Both the position numbers and the translations under genes were made by a program. A stretch of 6,004 bases of DNA from an uncultured Spirochaetales bacterium (GTDB lineage: Bacteria; UBP6; UBA1177), in NCBI GenBank assembly GCA_902780365.1, contig CACZFE010000112.1, positions 1 to 6,004 on the forward strand, in the 5' to 3' direction. Below, piece after piece: positions 1-6,004 of this stretch; the stretch's first letter is position 1; every line of letters starts with the position of its first letter. The notes below the pieces were generated by a model. The model saw only the letters and a list, made by a program, of their open reading frames with translations. It had not been told where the DNA came from and ran no database searches.

Positions 1-770
1 AAGAACTTGTTTCACCGCCGGTTTTCCTTTTTGCGGCGGCGATTTTCTCACTTTTTACAGCCATTTACGCTTTCAACGGGCTTGCCGGGATGGGAACCGA
101 CTTTCACAACTCGCGCCTTTCCGACCTGAAAGGGAGAAAAACCTCGTTTATACTGACTCTCGCGGTATCGCTTGTTGTTTCGTTCATCCTTTTTTTCCTG
201 ATAAAACCGGCTCTCGCCCTGTTTGCAGCCGCAAGTTTCCTGCTCTGGTGCGTTTATTCGTTTCCGAACAAAGGGTTCAAATACCGTCCGGTCCTCGGAA
301 CGCTGATACATTTTGTCGGACAGACGATACATTTTCTGATGGGGTATGCCGTTCTCGCGCCGCTTGACAAAGGAAGTGCTGCGGCAGCGGTTTATTTCGC
401 ACTTCTCTTTTCCGCAGGGCACATAAACCACGAACTCATCGACCACGACGCTGATGAAAAAGCGGGTATCAGAACCGGAGCTGTCTGTTTCGGAGTCAGA
501 ACATGGGAAAAGGTCTCGTTTATCCTTTTTCTGCTCGCGGCCATTTATATTTCGGCACTTTCACTGCTGAAAAAAGAGCTGCTCGTCATCTGTTTCCCCT
601 TCATGATCGCCGGCATGATCCATGTCATTTTTAAAATATGCACTTTAAAGAAGCCTTCGGAACAGGCAAAATTTCTCGCGGAAAGAAGTTTTTACAGAAT
701 ACTTTACTTCGCGGCGGGGATACTCTTCATTGCGGCAAAAATTTTTATAATTCAGGATTTCATCAAATAA
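1..770 (+). CDS. UbiA-family membrane prenyltransferase, 5'-truncated by window edge
   Basis: The frame is open from the left edge (first whole codon at 3) to TAA at 768-770, giving 255 visible residues; UbiA proteins usually have about 280-300, so roughly 30-45 N-terminal residues (first helix) are missing. The ATG at 90 is internal, because the upstream codons encode a hydrophobic helix running into the first Asp-rich loop. I count about eight hydrophobic segments, fitting the nine-helix UbiA fold. The second Asp-rich motif is well preserved at 441-476 (DHDADEKAGIRT, matching the family DxxGDxxxGxxT pattern). The first motif, at about 96-125, is degenerate (TDFHNSRLSD in place of NDxxDxxxD). 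Family members move a polyprenyl chain from its diphosphate to an aromatic or other acceptor in the membrane (quinone, heme O or lipid synthesis). The acceptor here cannot be told. The next gene starts 4 nt downstream. The family call is secure; the substrate is not. Confidence 0.85.
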   Translation, partial: ELVSPPVFLFAAAIFSLFTAIYAFNGLAGMGTDFHNSRLSDLKGRKTSFILTLAVSLVVSFILFFLIKPALALFAAASFLLWCVYSFPNKGFKYRPVLGTLIHFVGQTIHFLMGYAVLAPLDKGSAAAAVYFALLFSAGHINHELIDHDADEKAGIRTGAVCFGVRTWEKVSFILFLLAAIYISALSLLKKELLVICFPFMIAGMIHVIFKICTLKKPSEQAKFLAERSFYRILYFAAGILFIAAKIFIIQDFIK

Positions 771-774
771 TACA

Positions 775-1758
775 ATGAGTTACACAGCAAACATAATATA
801 CTTTTCGGGCAAGGCCGATGCCGAGAAAATAGGAGCGAGACTCGCCGCTTCAGGTATAAGACCGAAACTTTTTCCGATAAAAAAATGTCCGATAACAGAC
901 GACATTTCGGACTATTTCGTTTTTGACAAAAACCAGGCAGATCCGCTTGAAAAAGCATATCTCCGGGACGGAAAAACCGATCCGGCCTCGATCCTTTCGA
1001 TACAGAAGATCATTCTCGACAGAATCCTTGCCGGATCTGACGAAAACACTCTTTTTTTCATCGAGGAAAGTTTTGTTCCTGAATGTTTTTACATCAGGAA
1101 AGCCCTTTTCAGAAGCGGCAGCACCTTCTTCTCTTTCGGCAGGCTCGCCCCGAAATTCGGCCTAACGGTCGTCCGGGGAGCGCTCGACATCGGTTTTCAC
1201 GAAGCTTCGTTCCTGGATGTCTGCGGGCCGGCATTGGATTACCAACTGTCATCAAACACACTGGATCTTCCTGAATTTAACGGCACTATCGCGATAGACG
1301 CGCCGCCCGATTCCGTTCCGGCGAGATATCTGCGTTTTTTCAGAAGTCCGCTTCTTCTCACCCGCTCGCTCATCCGTTTTTACAACTCGTATCTTCCCGG
1401 CAGAAAACACCCGGAAATACTTGTTTATTCGCCGGAAAAAGCCGCGGACTGCTACACTTCGTCGGAAAGAGCGGCGCAGTTCACGAGGCTTCTCGGGAAA
1501 AGAGGAAAAACATTTTCCGATTTTTCGGAACTGCCATCCGGAACAACAGTTCTGACATGGTCGTCGAAACGCTTTTTCTCCCTTCTGAAAAACGGGTTCA
1601 GGCCTGTTCCGGCGACAAAATCGCTTGCCGTCAAAATGTTCGACCCGAAAATAAAATCTATCGGCACACTTCTGACAGCCCCGATAGGAACGTCTCGCTT
1701 TTTAGAAATAGAAGATTTCCTTCGCAACAGTGAACTGAGGAATTTCAAATTAAAATGA
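775..1758 (+). CDS. Unrecognised 327-residue protein between ubiA-like gene and etfB
   Basis: I do not recognise a family. The product has no signal peptide and no clear membrane helix, so it is probably cytoplasmic. The pattern looks alpha/beta: a hydrophobic strand at the N-terminus (NIIYFSG, residues 6-12) followed by a helix rich in Ala, Glu and Lys, and further buried-strand-like stretches (TLFFIEESF, NGTIAID, PEILVYSP, TTVLTWSS). The protein is rich in Arg, Lys, Phe and Ser, with a basic C-terminal tail. It has four scattered Cys residues and no paired metal motif. ATG at 775 is the first start after the upstream stop, 4 nt away; its ribosome site is weak (AGGA at 754-757, too far), so coupling to the upstream gene is likely. 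Its TGA overlaps the etfB ATG (ATGA, 1755-1758). A sugar- or nucleotide-handling enzyme is conceivable, but nothing seen proves it. That it is a real gene rests on the long open frame and tight packing. Confidence 0.8.
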   Translation: MSYTANIIYFSGKADAEKIGARLAASGIRPKLFPIKKCPITDDISDYFVFDKNQADPLEKAYLRDGKTDPASILSIQKIILDRILAGSDENTLFFIEESFVPECFYIRKALFRSGSTFFSFGRLAPKFGLTVVRGALDIGFHEASFLDVCGPALDYQLSSNTLDLPEFNGTIAIDAPPDSVPARYLRFFRSPLLLTRSLIRFYNSYLPGRKHPEILVYSPEKAADCYTSSERAAQFTRLLGKRGKTFSDFSELPSGTTVLTWSSKRFFSLLKNGFRPVPATKSLAVKMFDPKIKSIGTLLTAPIGTSRFLEIEDFLRNSELRNFKLK

Positions 1759-1775
1759 ATATCGCCATTTTAATT
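1748..1775 (+). promoter_or_regulatory. Perfect 10-bp inverted repeat enclosing the etfB start codon
   Basis: AATTAAAATG (1748-1757) is the exact reverse complement of CATTTTAATT (1766-1775), with an 8-nt loop. The etfB ATG (1755-1757) forms the loop-proximal end of the left arm, and the upstream gene's TGA (1756-1758) runs into the loop. In mRNA this would bury the start codon until a ribosome finishing the upstream gene opens it, a known basis of translational coupling. The stem is AT-rich and so only moderately stable. The candidate Shine-Dalgarno GAGGA (1737-1741) stays outside it. The repeat is seen directly; the regulatory role is inferred. Confidence 0.45.
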
Positions 1776-2540
1776 AAACAGGTTCCGAGAACCGACAAAA
1801 TCAAAATCGACAAGGAAAAGGGGACACTCATCAGAAAAGGGGTCGAGTCGATCCTCAACCCTTACTGCGAATATGCTTTCGAAGCGGCATGCGACATCAA
1901 AAAGAGACTTCCCGACACAAAAATCACGGTAATAACGATGGGGCCGCCGAGCGCGAACGCCGTAATCGAGAGGGCTATCGCATTAGGCGCGGACAACGGA
2001 TTGATCCTCAGCGACCGTGCATTCGCCGGTTCGGACTGCCGGGCAACGGCTTACGCCCTTTCCTGCGGTATAAAAAAGGCTTTGGGGATACCGGAAATCA
2101 TCCTCTGCGGCAGACAGGCGATCGACGGCGACACAGCCCAGGTCCCGGGAGAGATCGCGCAGATGCTTGGCATTCCAATGATTCCGTATATCACTGAAAT
2201 CGTTGATATTTCAGACAAATCACTCACTGTAAAAAGTGAATTCGACAACAAGGAGCTCACCCTTTCAGCCGGATTTCCGGTTCTTATGACCGTCCGCAAA
2301 GGCTCTAACAACAGAAGGATGCCCTCTCTGGAAGAGACTTTGAAGGCGTTTTCCACCGAACCTGAGATCATGGGTGCGGAAGAAGCCGGTTGCGAAAAGG
2401 AAAAACTGGGACTTTCGGGAAGTCCGACAAGAGTTGTCAAAATCGTTCCCGTCGCGGCAAAAGGAAACTGCCGCTTTTTCAACAGCGGAAACTGCGCCGA
2501 AGGGTTCGCCGAAATCGGAAAAATTCTTAAAAACATATAA
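1755..2540 (+). CDS. etfB: Electron transfer flavoprotein beta subunit (EtfB)
   Basis: The 261-residue length is normal for EtfB. Family landmarks in order: N-terminal strand and KQVP (residues 8-11), NPY (about 36-38), the TMGPP loop, LGADNGLILSDRAFAGSD, the nucleotide-binding DGDTAQVPGE loop (124-133), the FPVLMTV strand and the KGSNNRRMPS segment (182-191). EtfB pairs with EtfA to carry electrons between dehydrogenases and other carriers; the beta subunit holds AMP or, in bifurcating types, a second FAD. The LSDRAFAGSD stretch resembles ETFs of anaerobes, but I cannot assign a bifurcating class by eye. Oddities: the usual Asp after NPY is Cys; the R..E-type family signature near residues 164-180 is degenerate; there are eight Cys in total, including two in an in-frame GNC repeat (Cys239 and Cys247). 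Neither flank inside the window holds etfA. Start ATG 1755 overlaps the upstream TGA. Confidence 0.93.
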   Translation: MNIAILIKQVPRTDKIKIDKEKGTLIRKGVESILNPYCEYAFEAACDIKKRLPDTKITVITMGPPSANAVIERAIALGADNGLILSDRAFAGSDCRATAYALSCGIKKALGIPEIILCGRQAIDGDTAQVPGEIAQMLGIPMIPYITEIVDISDKSLTVKSEFDNKELTLSAGFPVLMTVRKGSNNRRMPSLEETLKAFSTEPEIMGAEEAGCEKEKLGLSGSPTRVVKIVPVAAKGNCRFFNSGNCAEGFAEIGKILKNI

Positions 2541-2570
2541 TCACCGCCACTTTCGCGCGCGTTTATTTAT

Positions 2571-2598
2571 TTGCTTTTAATTTTGTTTTAAGGATAAT
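2571..2598 (+). promoter_or_regulatory. Candidate sigma-70-type promoter for the transglutaminase operon
   Basis: TTGCTT (2571-2576) and GATAAT (2593-2598) are separated by 16 nt. The -10 differs from TATAAT at one base; the -35 shares only its first three bases with TTGACA. It lies in the AT-rich part of the only intergenic gap, and initiation near 2605 would leave a leader of about 18 nt carrying the ribosome site GAGGGAG (2611-2617), 5 nt before the ATG. Match and position support it; AT-rich DNA gives such matches by chance, so confidence is moderate. Confidence 0.4.
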
Positions 2599-2622
2599 AA
2601 GCGGTTTTTTGAGGGAGCATAC

Positions 2623-4002
2623 ATGAGCAAGCCTGTTTTTCTGTTTTCAATTCTCTTTTTTTCATTTTTTGTTTTTGCTGAAACAAATGTCTACAAAATC
2701 TCGATGATGGGAGCTGAAATAGGCAAAAGCACCGAGACTTGGAGCGTTGGAAGCGGAGGCGACGGACACTGCGAAATCACGTTGCGCTCCGTTTCGGAGA
2801 TGAGTCTCGCCCGCGGTCTTGATTCGATGACGATAAAATCCGACACGACACTTTCTGCCGACTGCACGACCTTCGAACCGAAGCGGATAAAAGGCGAAAT
2901 ATCAGAAGGCGGATCGAAGATTTTCGTCGAAGGCGTAAACAAAAACGGCGTTTTCGAGACGAATATCACAAAAAACGGAAGCAGGGAAACTTCAACTTTT
3001 CCAATGAAGAAAAGTTCAGCATTTTTCGGGATGATATTCAAAAAACTGAGCGCAGAAGAACTGCTTAAAGGCGGAAAAACTTCAATAATTTCCGAAGAAA
3101 GCCTCACCGAGAGCGAAATTTCCTATTCGGCGCAGAAAAACGCCGACGGAACAGTTACGACCACGGTCGTTTTCCAGGGGATCCCGATAAGATACACAGT
3201 TTCGGGCAAAAAAGTCCTCCGCTCCGAGATCCAGAACGGCCTCATCGTCTACACTCTCGACTCCTTGCCGGCAACAAAAACGGCGGCCGCTCAGGGAAGC
3301 CCCGACATTCTGCAGAGCACCAAACTTTTCAACCAGGGGATTTCGATAAAATCACCGCGCAAGACAAGAAATACCACTTTCCAGGTCGAAAACGCCACCT
3401 TTTCGTCAATTCCAGAGACCTGCTTTCAGAAAAAAGTCGGAGGTAACACTCTCTTTGTCAGCTCAGACGCGTCGAAGTGCACGAATATGCCGGCCCCGGA
3501 AGACACTCAGTCCAATATCATCGAGGACAGCACAAACCCAGAGATCATCAGAGCGGCGCAGAAGATCGTCATCGGCGCACCGAACCAGCTTGAAATGGTA
3601 AAACGGATAACAAAATTCGTCTATAAGCACATAAGCAGCAAGAACTACAACCACGGCAATATGTCGGCAAGCGAAGTTCTGAGGACAAAAAGCGGCGACT
3701 GCACCGAACACTCTGCCCTTTTTGCCGCTTTGGCACGTGCTGCAGGGATACCGGTTAAAATGGTCTACGGCGTCGTCATGAACCCTGACGGAGAGTTTTT
3801 CTTCCACAACTGGAACGAGGCTTTCGCCGACGGAAAATGGGTGACGATAGATTCGACTTTCAACATGGAGAGAGCTGATTCTTCAAGAATCACGCTGATT
3901 TACGGAGGTTCAGACAGCAGGTCTAGAGAGCAGGTCTCTCTTTCCGTTTTGAGATTCATCGGCAACACCGAGATTTTTGTGAGAGGCTTTGCCAATGAAT
4001 AA
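2623..4002 (+). CDS. Exported transglutaminase-like (papain-fold) protein
   Basis: 459 residues. Residues 1-19 form a signal peptide (short basic start, Phe/Leu-rich core, cleavage after FVFA), so the protein should act in the periplasm or envelope. Residues 20 to about 290 look beta-rich and repetitive in Thr, Ser and Gly and match nothing I know well. The C-terminal domain (about 300-430) is transglutaminase-like: SGDCTEHSALFAALARAAGIP with catalytic Cys360, FFHNWNEAF with His395, and TIDSTFN with Asp410, so the triad is complete. Bacterial members of this superfamily are mostly proteases, amidases or crosslinking enzymes; the substrate here is unknown. Start ATG 2623 has a strong GAGGGAG site 5 nt upstream. 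It heads a cluster: the kinase-like gene overlaps its 3' end by 8 nt, and an outer-membrane protein follows. Domain call is firm; biochemical role is open. Confidence 0.88.
   Translation: MSKPVFLFSILFFSFFVFAETNVYKISMMGAEIGKSTETWSVGSGGDGHCEITLRSVSEMSLARGLDSMTIKSDTTLSADCTTFEPKRIKGEISEGGSKIFVEGVNKNGVFETNITKNGSRETSTFPMKKSSAFFGMIFKKLSAEELLKGGKTSIISEESLTESEISYSAQKNADGTVTTTVVFQGIPIRYTVSGKKVLRSEIQNGLIVYTLDSLPATKTAAAQGSPDILQSTKLFNQGISIKSPRKTRNTTFQVENATFSSIPETCFQKKVGGNTLFVSSDASKCTNMPAPEDTQSNIIEDSTNPEIIRAAQKIVIGAPNQLEMVKRITKFVYKHISSKNYNHGNMSASEVLRTKSGDCTEHSALFAALARAAGIPVKMVYGVVMNPDGEFFFHNWNEAFADGKWVTIDSTFNMERADSSRITLIYGGSDSRSREQVSLSVLRFIGNTEIFVRGFANE
3981..3986 (+). promoter_or_regulatory. Ribosome binding site that selects ATG 3995
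   Basis: GAGAGG sits 8 nt before ATG 3995 but only 2 nt before the alternative in-frame TTG at 3989. The spacing favours the ATG, giving an 8-nt overlap (ATGAATAA) with the upstream stop. Confidence 0.6.
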
Positions 4003-4600
4003 CAACAAGGCTTTCTGCGATTTTCTGATAAAGACAGGGCACGAGATCGTCAACATAATGACGCCGCTCGAACACATCGAATATCTTGAGGACGAAGTCG
4101 TCGCGGCAAGAGTCGCTAGAGGCGAAAGGCTCGGCAAATCGGTTGGCAGGATCGCAAGGATCATAAACTGCGAAAAAAGCGCGGAACCTTACGATTTCAC
4201 CGAATTTGTATATGACCTCAAGGAAAAATGCCGTAAATCGGGCATTTCAGCAACGATAGAGAACAAAAACTACCAGTCGATCGACACGATAACGAACAAA
4301 AACCTTGTTTCGACCGTGATCGACGAGATCATAATGAACTGGAAAATGCACGGCAAAGGCGGATTTGCAATAAATATCGCCGATGAAAAGACGATTGTTT
4401 TCACCAACACTTACGACGCGTCTTCACTTAAAAACATTGGCAGAACAAAAGATGAGCTCTTAAGACCGTTCGTCAAAGGACCTTCGGCGCAAGGTTCGGG
4501 GCTCGGTCTGTATATAATTGAACTCGCTTCTTTAGAAGGAGGTTTTACTTGGAATCTATCGGCAGACGAAAAATATTTTTCTTTATCACTCTTCTTCTGA
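3995..4600 (+). CDS. Minimal sensorless histidine kinase (DHp + HATPase core)
   Basis: 201 residues, with no signal peptide, membrane helix, PAS, GAF or HAMP segment. The H-box HEIVNIMTPL (His16 the putative phospho-acceptor) lines up residue for residue with the classic HEIKNPLTPI of NtrY-type kinases. A second DHp helix follows (about 45-60). The ATPase domain shows an N-box (DEIIMNWKMHG, Asn115), an F-box-like PFVKG, and a G2 box GSGLGL (167-172). The G1 box (DxGxG) is missing: the matching stretch reads IVFTNTYDAS, so adenine contact may be altered and ATP binding is uncertain. Typical kinases carry a sensor and exceed 350 residues; this is the bare core. It could be a kinase fed by a partner protein, a phosphotransferase, or a degenerate regulator. 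No receiver domain is encoded in the window. It overlaps its neighbours on both sides (8 and 52 nt), suggesting coupled translation. Family is well supported; activity is not. Confidence 0.82.
   Translation: MNNNKAFCDFLIKTGHEIVNIMTPLEHIEYLEDEVVAARVARGERLGKSVGRIARIINCEKSAEPYDFTEFVYDLKEKCRKSGISATIENKNYQSIDTITNKNLVSTVIDEIIMNWKMHGKGGFAINIADEKTIVFTNTYDASSLKNIGRTKDELLRPFVKGPSAQGSGLGLYIIELASLEGGFTWNLSADEKYFSLSLFF
4534..4542 (+). promoter_or_regulatory. Strong ribosome binding site fixing a TTG start inside the kinase gene
   Basis: AGAAGGAGG lies 6 nt before TTG 4549, close to an ideal match to the anti-Shine-Dalgarno sequence at ideal spacing. It lies within the upstream coding region, so the next gene starts 52 nt before the kinase stop. 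No ATG or GTG further in would keep the signal peptide. Confidence 0.8.
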
Positions 4601-5487
4601 TCACGACCGCCCTTTTTGCGGACGAAGATGAAAAGTGGTATATGGAAGATCCGCTCACCCCTGTTTCAGACACAACCTGGGGGAACCGCTCCCGTGAACT
4701 CAGACATGCTATAGATACTCAGAACTGCGGCAAAGGATGCGGCGCACTGCTCAGCCACAATGCCCACTTTGTAATGAACCCTGCTGCTTTGATGATCAAC
4801 AAAATGTTCAGCGTTACGGCACTCTACCAGTTCGTCGAGGCCATGTCTGTATCGGTCAGCGACTCTCAGACATCGGTAGTCGGAGGCGGGATAATGTATT
4901 CCTACAACTACGGGCTCCACCACATCAAAACAAATTTCGGCTTCCCGATCTGGCCGGGCTTCATTTACGGCGGCATAAACCTCAACAACTACATCGGCGA
5001 TTTCGCACCGACACAGAACAGAGACACCAATTCACACTCTTTCGATATTGGCATCGCTGCCCAGATAACACCTTTTGTGAATCTTGGTTTCGCCGCTTTG
5101 GATGTCTGGACTTTTTACGGACGTGACATTCCGAGAAAACTCAGCTGGAATTTTGAGACCAACATCAGAGATATGTTTTTCATCAATACCGGCTGGCAGT
5201 ATCACCTGCAGCAGGGAAAAGAGAAGTTCACTAACAAAAGAACGACCTTAAAAGGTTTCGATTTCTACACCGGTTTTGAATTCAGATACGCGCTGTTCAG
5301 GGCCGGATTCGGCTTCAACAATGTCTCTTTCAACAAGAAACTGACATGGTACACGACGACGAAAACTTTCTCCCTCGCCTTCTACAAACCCGGCGCAGGC
5401 GGGATCTACGGCAATTTCATGTACAACGAATCGAACTACATCACATTTTCGATAAACGTCGTCTGGGAACCCTCATTCGGCGGCTGA
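4549..5487 (+). CDS. Outer-membrane beta-barrel-like protein with NPAAL motif
   Basis: 312 residues from a TTG start. Residues 1-24 are a signal peptide (RRK, then a Phe/Leu/Ile core, cleavage after ALFA), followed by an acidic mature end (DEDEKW). The segment up to about residue 82 ends in GCGALLSHNAHFVMNPAAL, which resembles the N-terminal GxGGA...NPAxL stretch of FadL/PorV-type outer-membrane proteins. The rest is a run of amphipathic, aromatic- and Gly-rich strands (for example FSVTALYQF, FDFYTGFEFRYALF, ITFSINVVW), suggesting roughly ten or more barrel strands. Substrate or partner is unknown. Only two Cys occur, at 60 and 64 (CGKGC). The gene begins inside the kinase gene and ends in tandem stops TGA TAA (5485-5490), with trpS 13 nt beyond. 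A role in transport or secretion is a family-level guess; outer-membrane location is well supported. Confidence 0.75.
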   Translation: MESIGRRKIFFFITLLLITTALFADEDEKWYMEDPLTPVSDTTWGNRSRELRHAIDTQNCGKGCGALLSHNAHFVMNPAALMINKMFSVTALYQFVEAMSVSVSDSQTSVVGGGIMYSYNYGLHHIKTNFGFPIWPGFIYGGINLNNYIGDFAPTQNRDTNSHSFDIGIAAQITPFVNLGFAALDVWTFYGRDIPRKLSWNFETNIRDMFFINTGWQYHLQQGKEKFTNKRTTLKGFDFYTGFEFRYALFRAGFGFNNVSFNKKLTWYTTTKTFSLAFYKPGAGGIYGNFMYNESNYITFSINVVWEPSFGG

Positions 5488-5500
5488 TAAAGGAGGAAAA

Positions 5501-6004
5501 ATGAGAGCTTTATCCGGTATAAAACCGACAGGAACGCTGCACTTAGGCAACTATTTCGGCGCGGCGCAGCAGTTTTCGGCAATGCAGAGCAAAAACTATG
5601 AAGGCTACTACTTTATAGCAGACTACCACACTCTCAACACAATGCCTGAACCGGCAAAACTTACTGAAAACACTTGGAATATCGTCCTTGATTACCTCGC
5701 TTTCGGGCTCGATCCTGAAAAGAGTGTGATCTTTTTACAGTCACTTGTTCCGGAAGTCGCCGAGCTCGCGTTCATTCTCGGCAACTACACGCCGATGGGA
5801 CTTATGCAGCGCGCCCACAGCTACAAGGAGAAAACAGCGAAAGGAGAACTGATAAACGTCGGACTTTTCTACTATCCGCTTCTGATGACGGCCGACATCC
5901 TGCTTTACAAATCGAACATCGTTCCGGTCGGCAAAGACCAGAAACAGCATGTAGAAATCGCCAGAGATATCGCGGAAAAGTTCAACCTTTTCTACCAGAA
6001 AGAT
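5501..6004 (+). CDS. trpS: Tryptophanyl-tRNA synthetase, 3'-truncated by window edge
   Basis: The frame is open from ATG 5501 to the edge (168 codons, about half of the usual 330 or so). This class I synthetase charges tRNA-Trp in the cytoplasm. The HIGH-like motif PTGTLHLGN (residues 9-17) sits at the usual N-terminal place, followed by FIADYHTL (38-45). YPLLMTADILLY (125-136) contains Asp132, which falls at the position that recognises the indole nitrogen in Bacillus TrpRS, and VPVGKDQKQHVEIARDIA (141-158) is the typical next block. The KMSKS loop lies beyond the window. The stretch TPMGLMQRAHSYKEK (97-111) differs from the common GELxRMTQFKDK form, as in a diverged TrpRS subgroup. AAGGAGG (5490-5496) lies 4 nt before the ATG and overlaps the upstream tandem stop. 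With only 13 nt between genes, it probably shares the upstream transcript. Confidence 0.95.
   Translation, partial: MRALSGIKPTGTLHLGNYFGAAQQFSAMQSKNYEGYYFIADYHTLNTMPEPAKLTENTWNIVLDYLAFGLDPEKSVIFLQSLVPEVAELAFILGNYTPMGLMQRAHSYKEKTAKGELINVGLFYYPLLMTADILLYKSNIVPVGKDQKQHVEIARDIAEKFNLFYQKD

Noticed and set aside
48..446. Open frame of 132 residues on the minus strand
   Set aside because: It lies antisense to the UbiA-like gene, whose motifs and helices are clear; the product is highly charged and resembles nothing.
2471..2488. CCGCT / AGCGG inverted repeat near the end of etfB
   Set aside because: Five-base stem inside the coding region with no following T run; it is explained by codon use in a conserved gene.
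2051..2536. Open frame of 161 residues on the minus strand
   Set aside because: It is antisense to etfB, which has strong family motifs throughout; a codon-bias shadow.
2544..2610. Possible terminator: CCGC pairing with GCGG followed by six T
   Set aside because: The arms are only 4 bases and 53 nt apart, and the T run lies just upstream of the next gene's ribosome site after a promoter-like element.
3463..3807. Open frame of 114 residues on the minus strand
   Set aside because: It is antisense to the transglutaminase catalytic domain and has no recognisable features.
3989..3994. TTG at 3989 as start of the kinase-like gene
   Set aside because: The ribosome site GAGAGG would be only 2 nt away, whereas ATG 3995 has it at 8 nt.
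5488..5500. T-box or Trp-attenuator leader before trpS
   Set aside because: Only 13 nt separate the upstream stop from the trpS ATG, far too little for such a leader.

Overview
The window carries six protein-coding genes, all on the + strand, packed almost end to end. The first (UbiA-family) is cut at its 5' end and the last (trpS) at its 3' end. I see no RNA gene, CRISPR array, insertion sequence or phage gene. The organism looks like a diderm (Gram-negative) bacterium: two products have Sec signal peptides and one of these ends in an outer-membrane beta-barrel-like domain. An ETF beta subunit related to those of anaerobes fits an anaerobic or uncultured lineage, but I cannot name a phylum from sequence alone.

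Region 1 (1-2540) reads as one transcription unit. It holds a UbiA-type membrane prenyltransferase, a 327-residue protein I cannot place, and an electron-transfer flavoprotein beta subunit (etfB). The first two genes are 4 nt apart; the second and third share an ATGA stop/start overlap. The etfB start codon lies inside a perfect 10-bp inverted repeat. No etfA follows, although etfA and etfB are usually adjacent.

The 82-nt gap at 2541-2622 is the only real intergenic space. It holds a plausible sigma-70-type promoter (TTGCTT, 16 nt, GATAAT) followed by a strong ribosome binding site. I see no convincing terminator for region 1.

Region 2 (2623 to the right edge) starts with an exported transglutaminase-like cysteine-protease-fold protein with an intact Cys-His-Asp triad. 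It overlaps by 8 nt a very small soluble histidine-kinase core (DHp plus ATPase domain, no sensor). That gene overlaps by 52 nt an exported beta-barrel-like outer-membrane protein with a TTG start. After 13 nt comes trpS, encoding tryptophanyl-tRNA synthetase. The first three appear translationally coupled and could be an envelope-related module; trpS probably only shares the transcript.

The most interesting items are the transglutaminase / sensorless kinase / outer-membrane protein trio, the long dual-coding overlap, the kinase's degenerate ATP-site box, the hairpin over the etfB start, and the unrecognised gene between ubiA and etfB.
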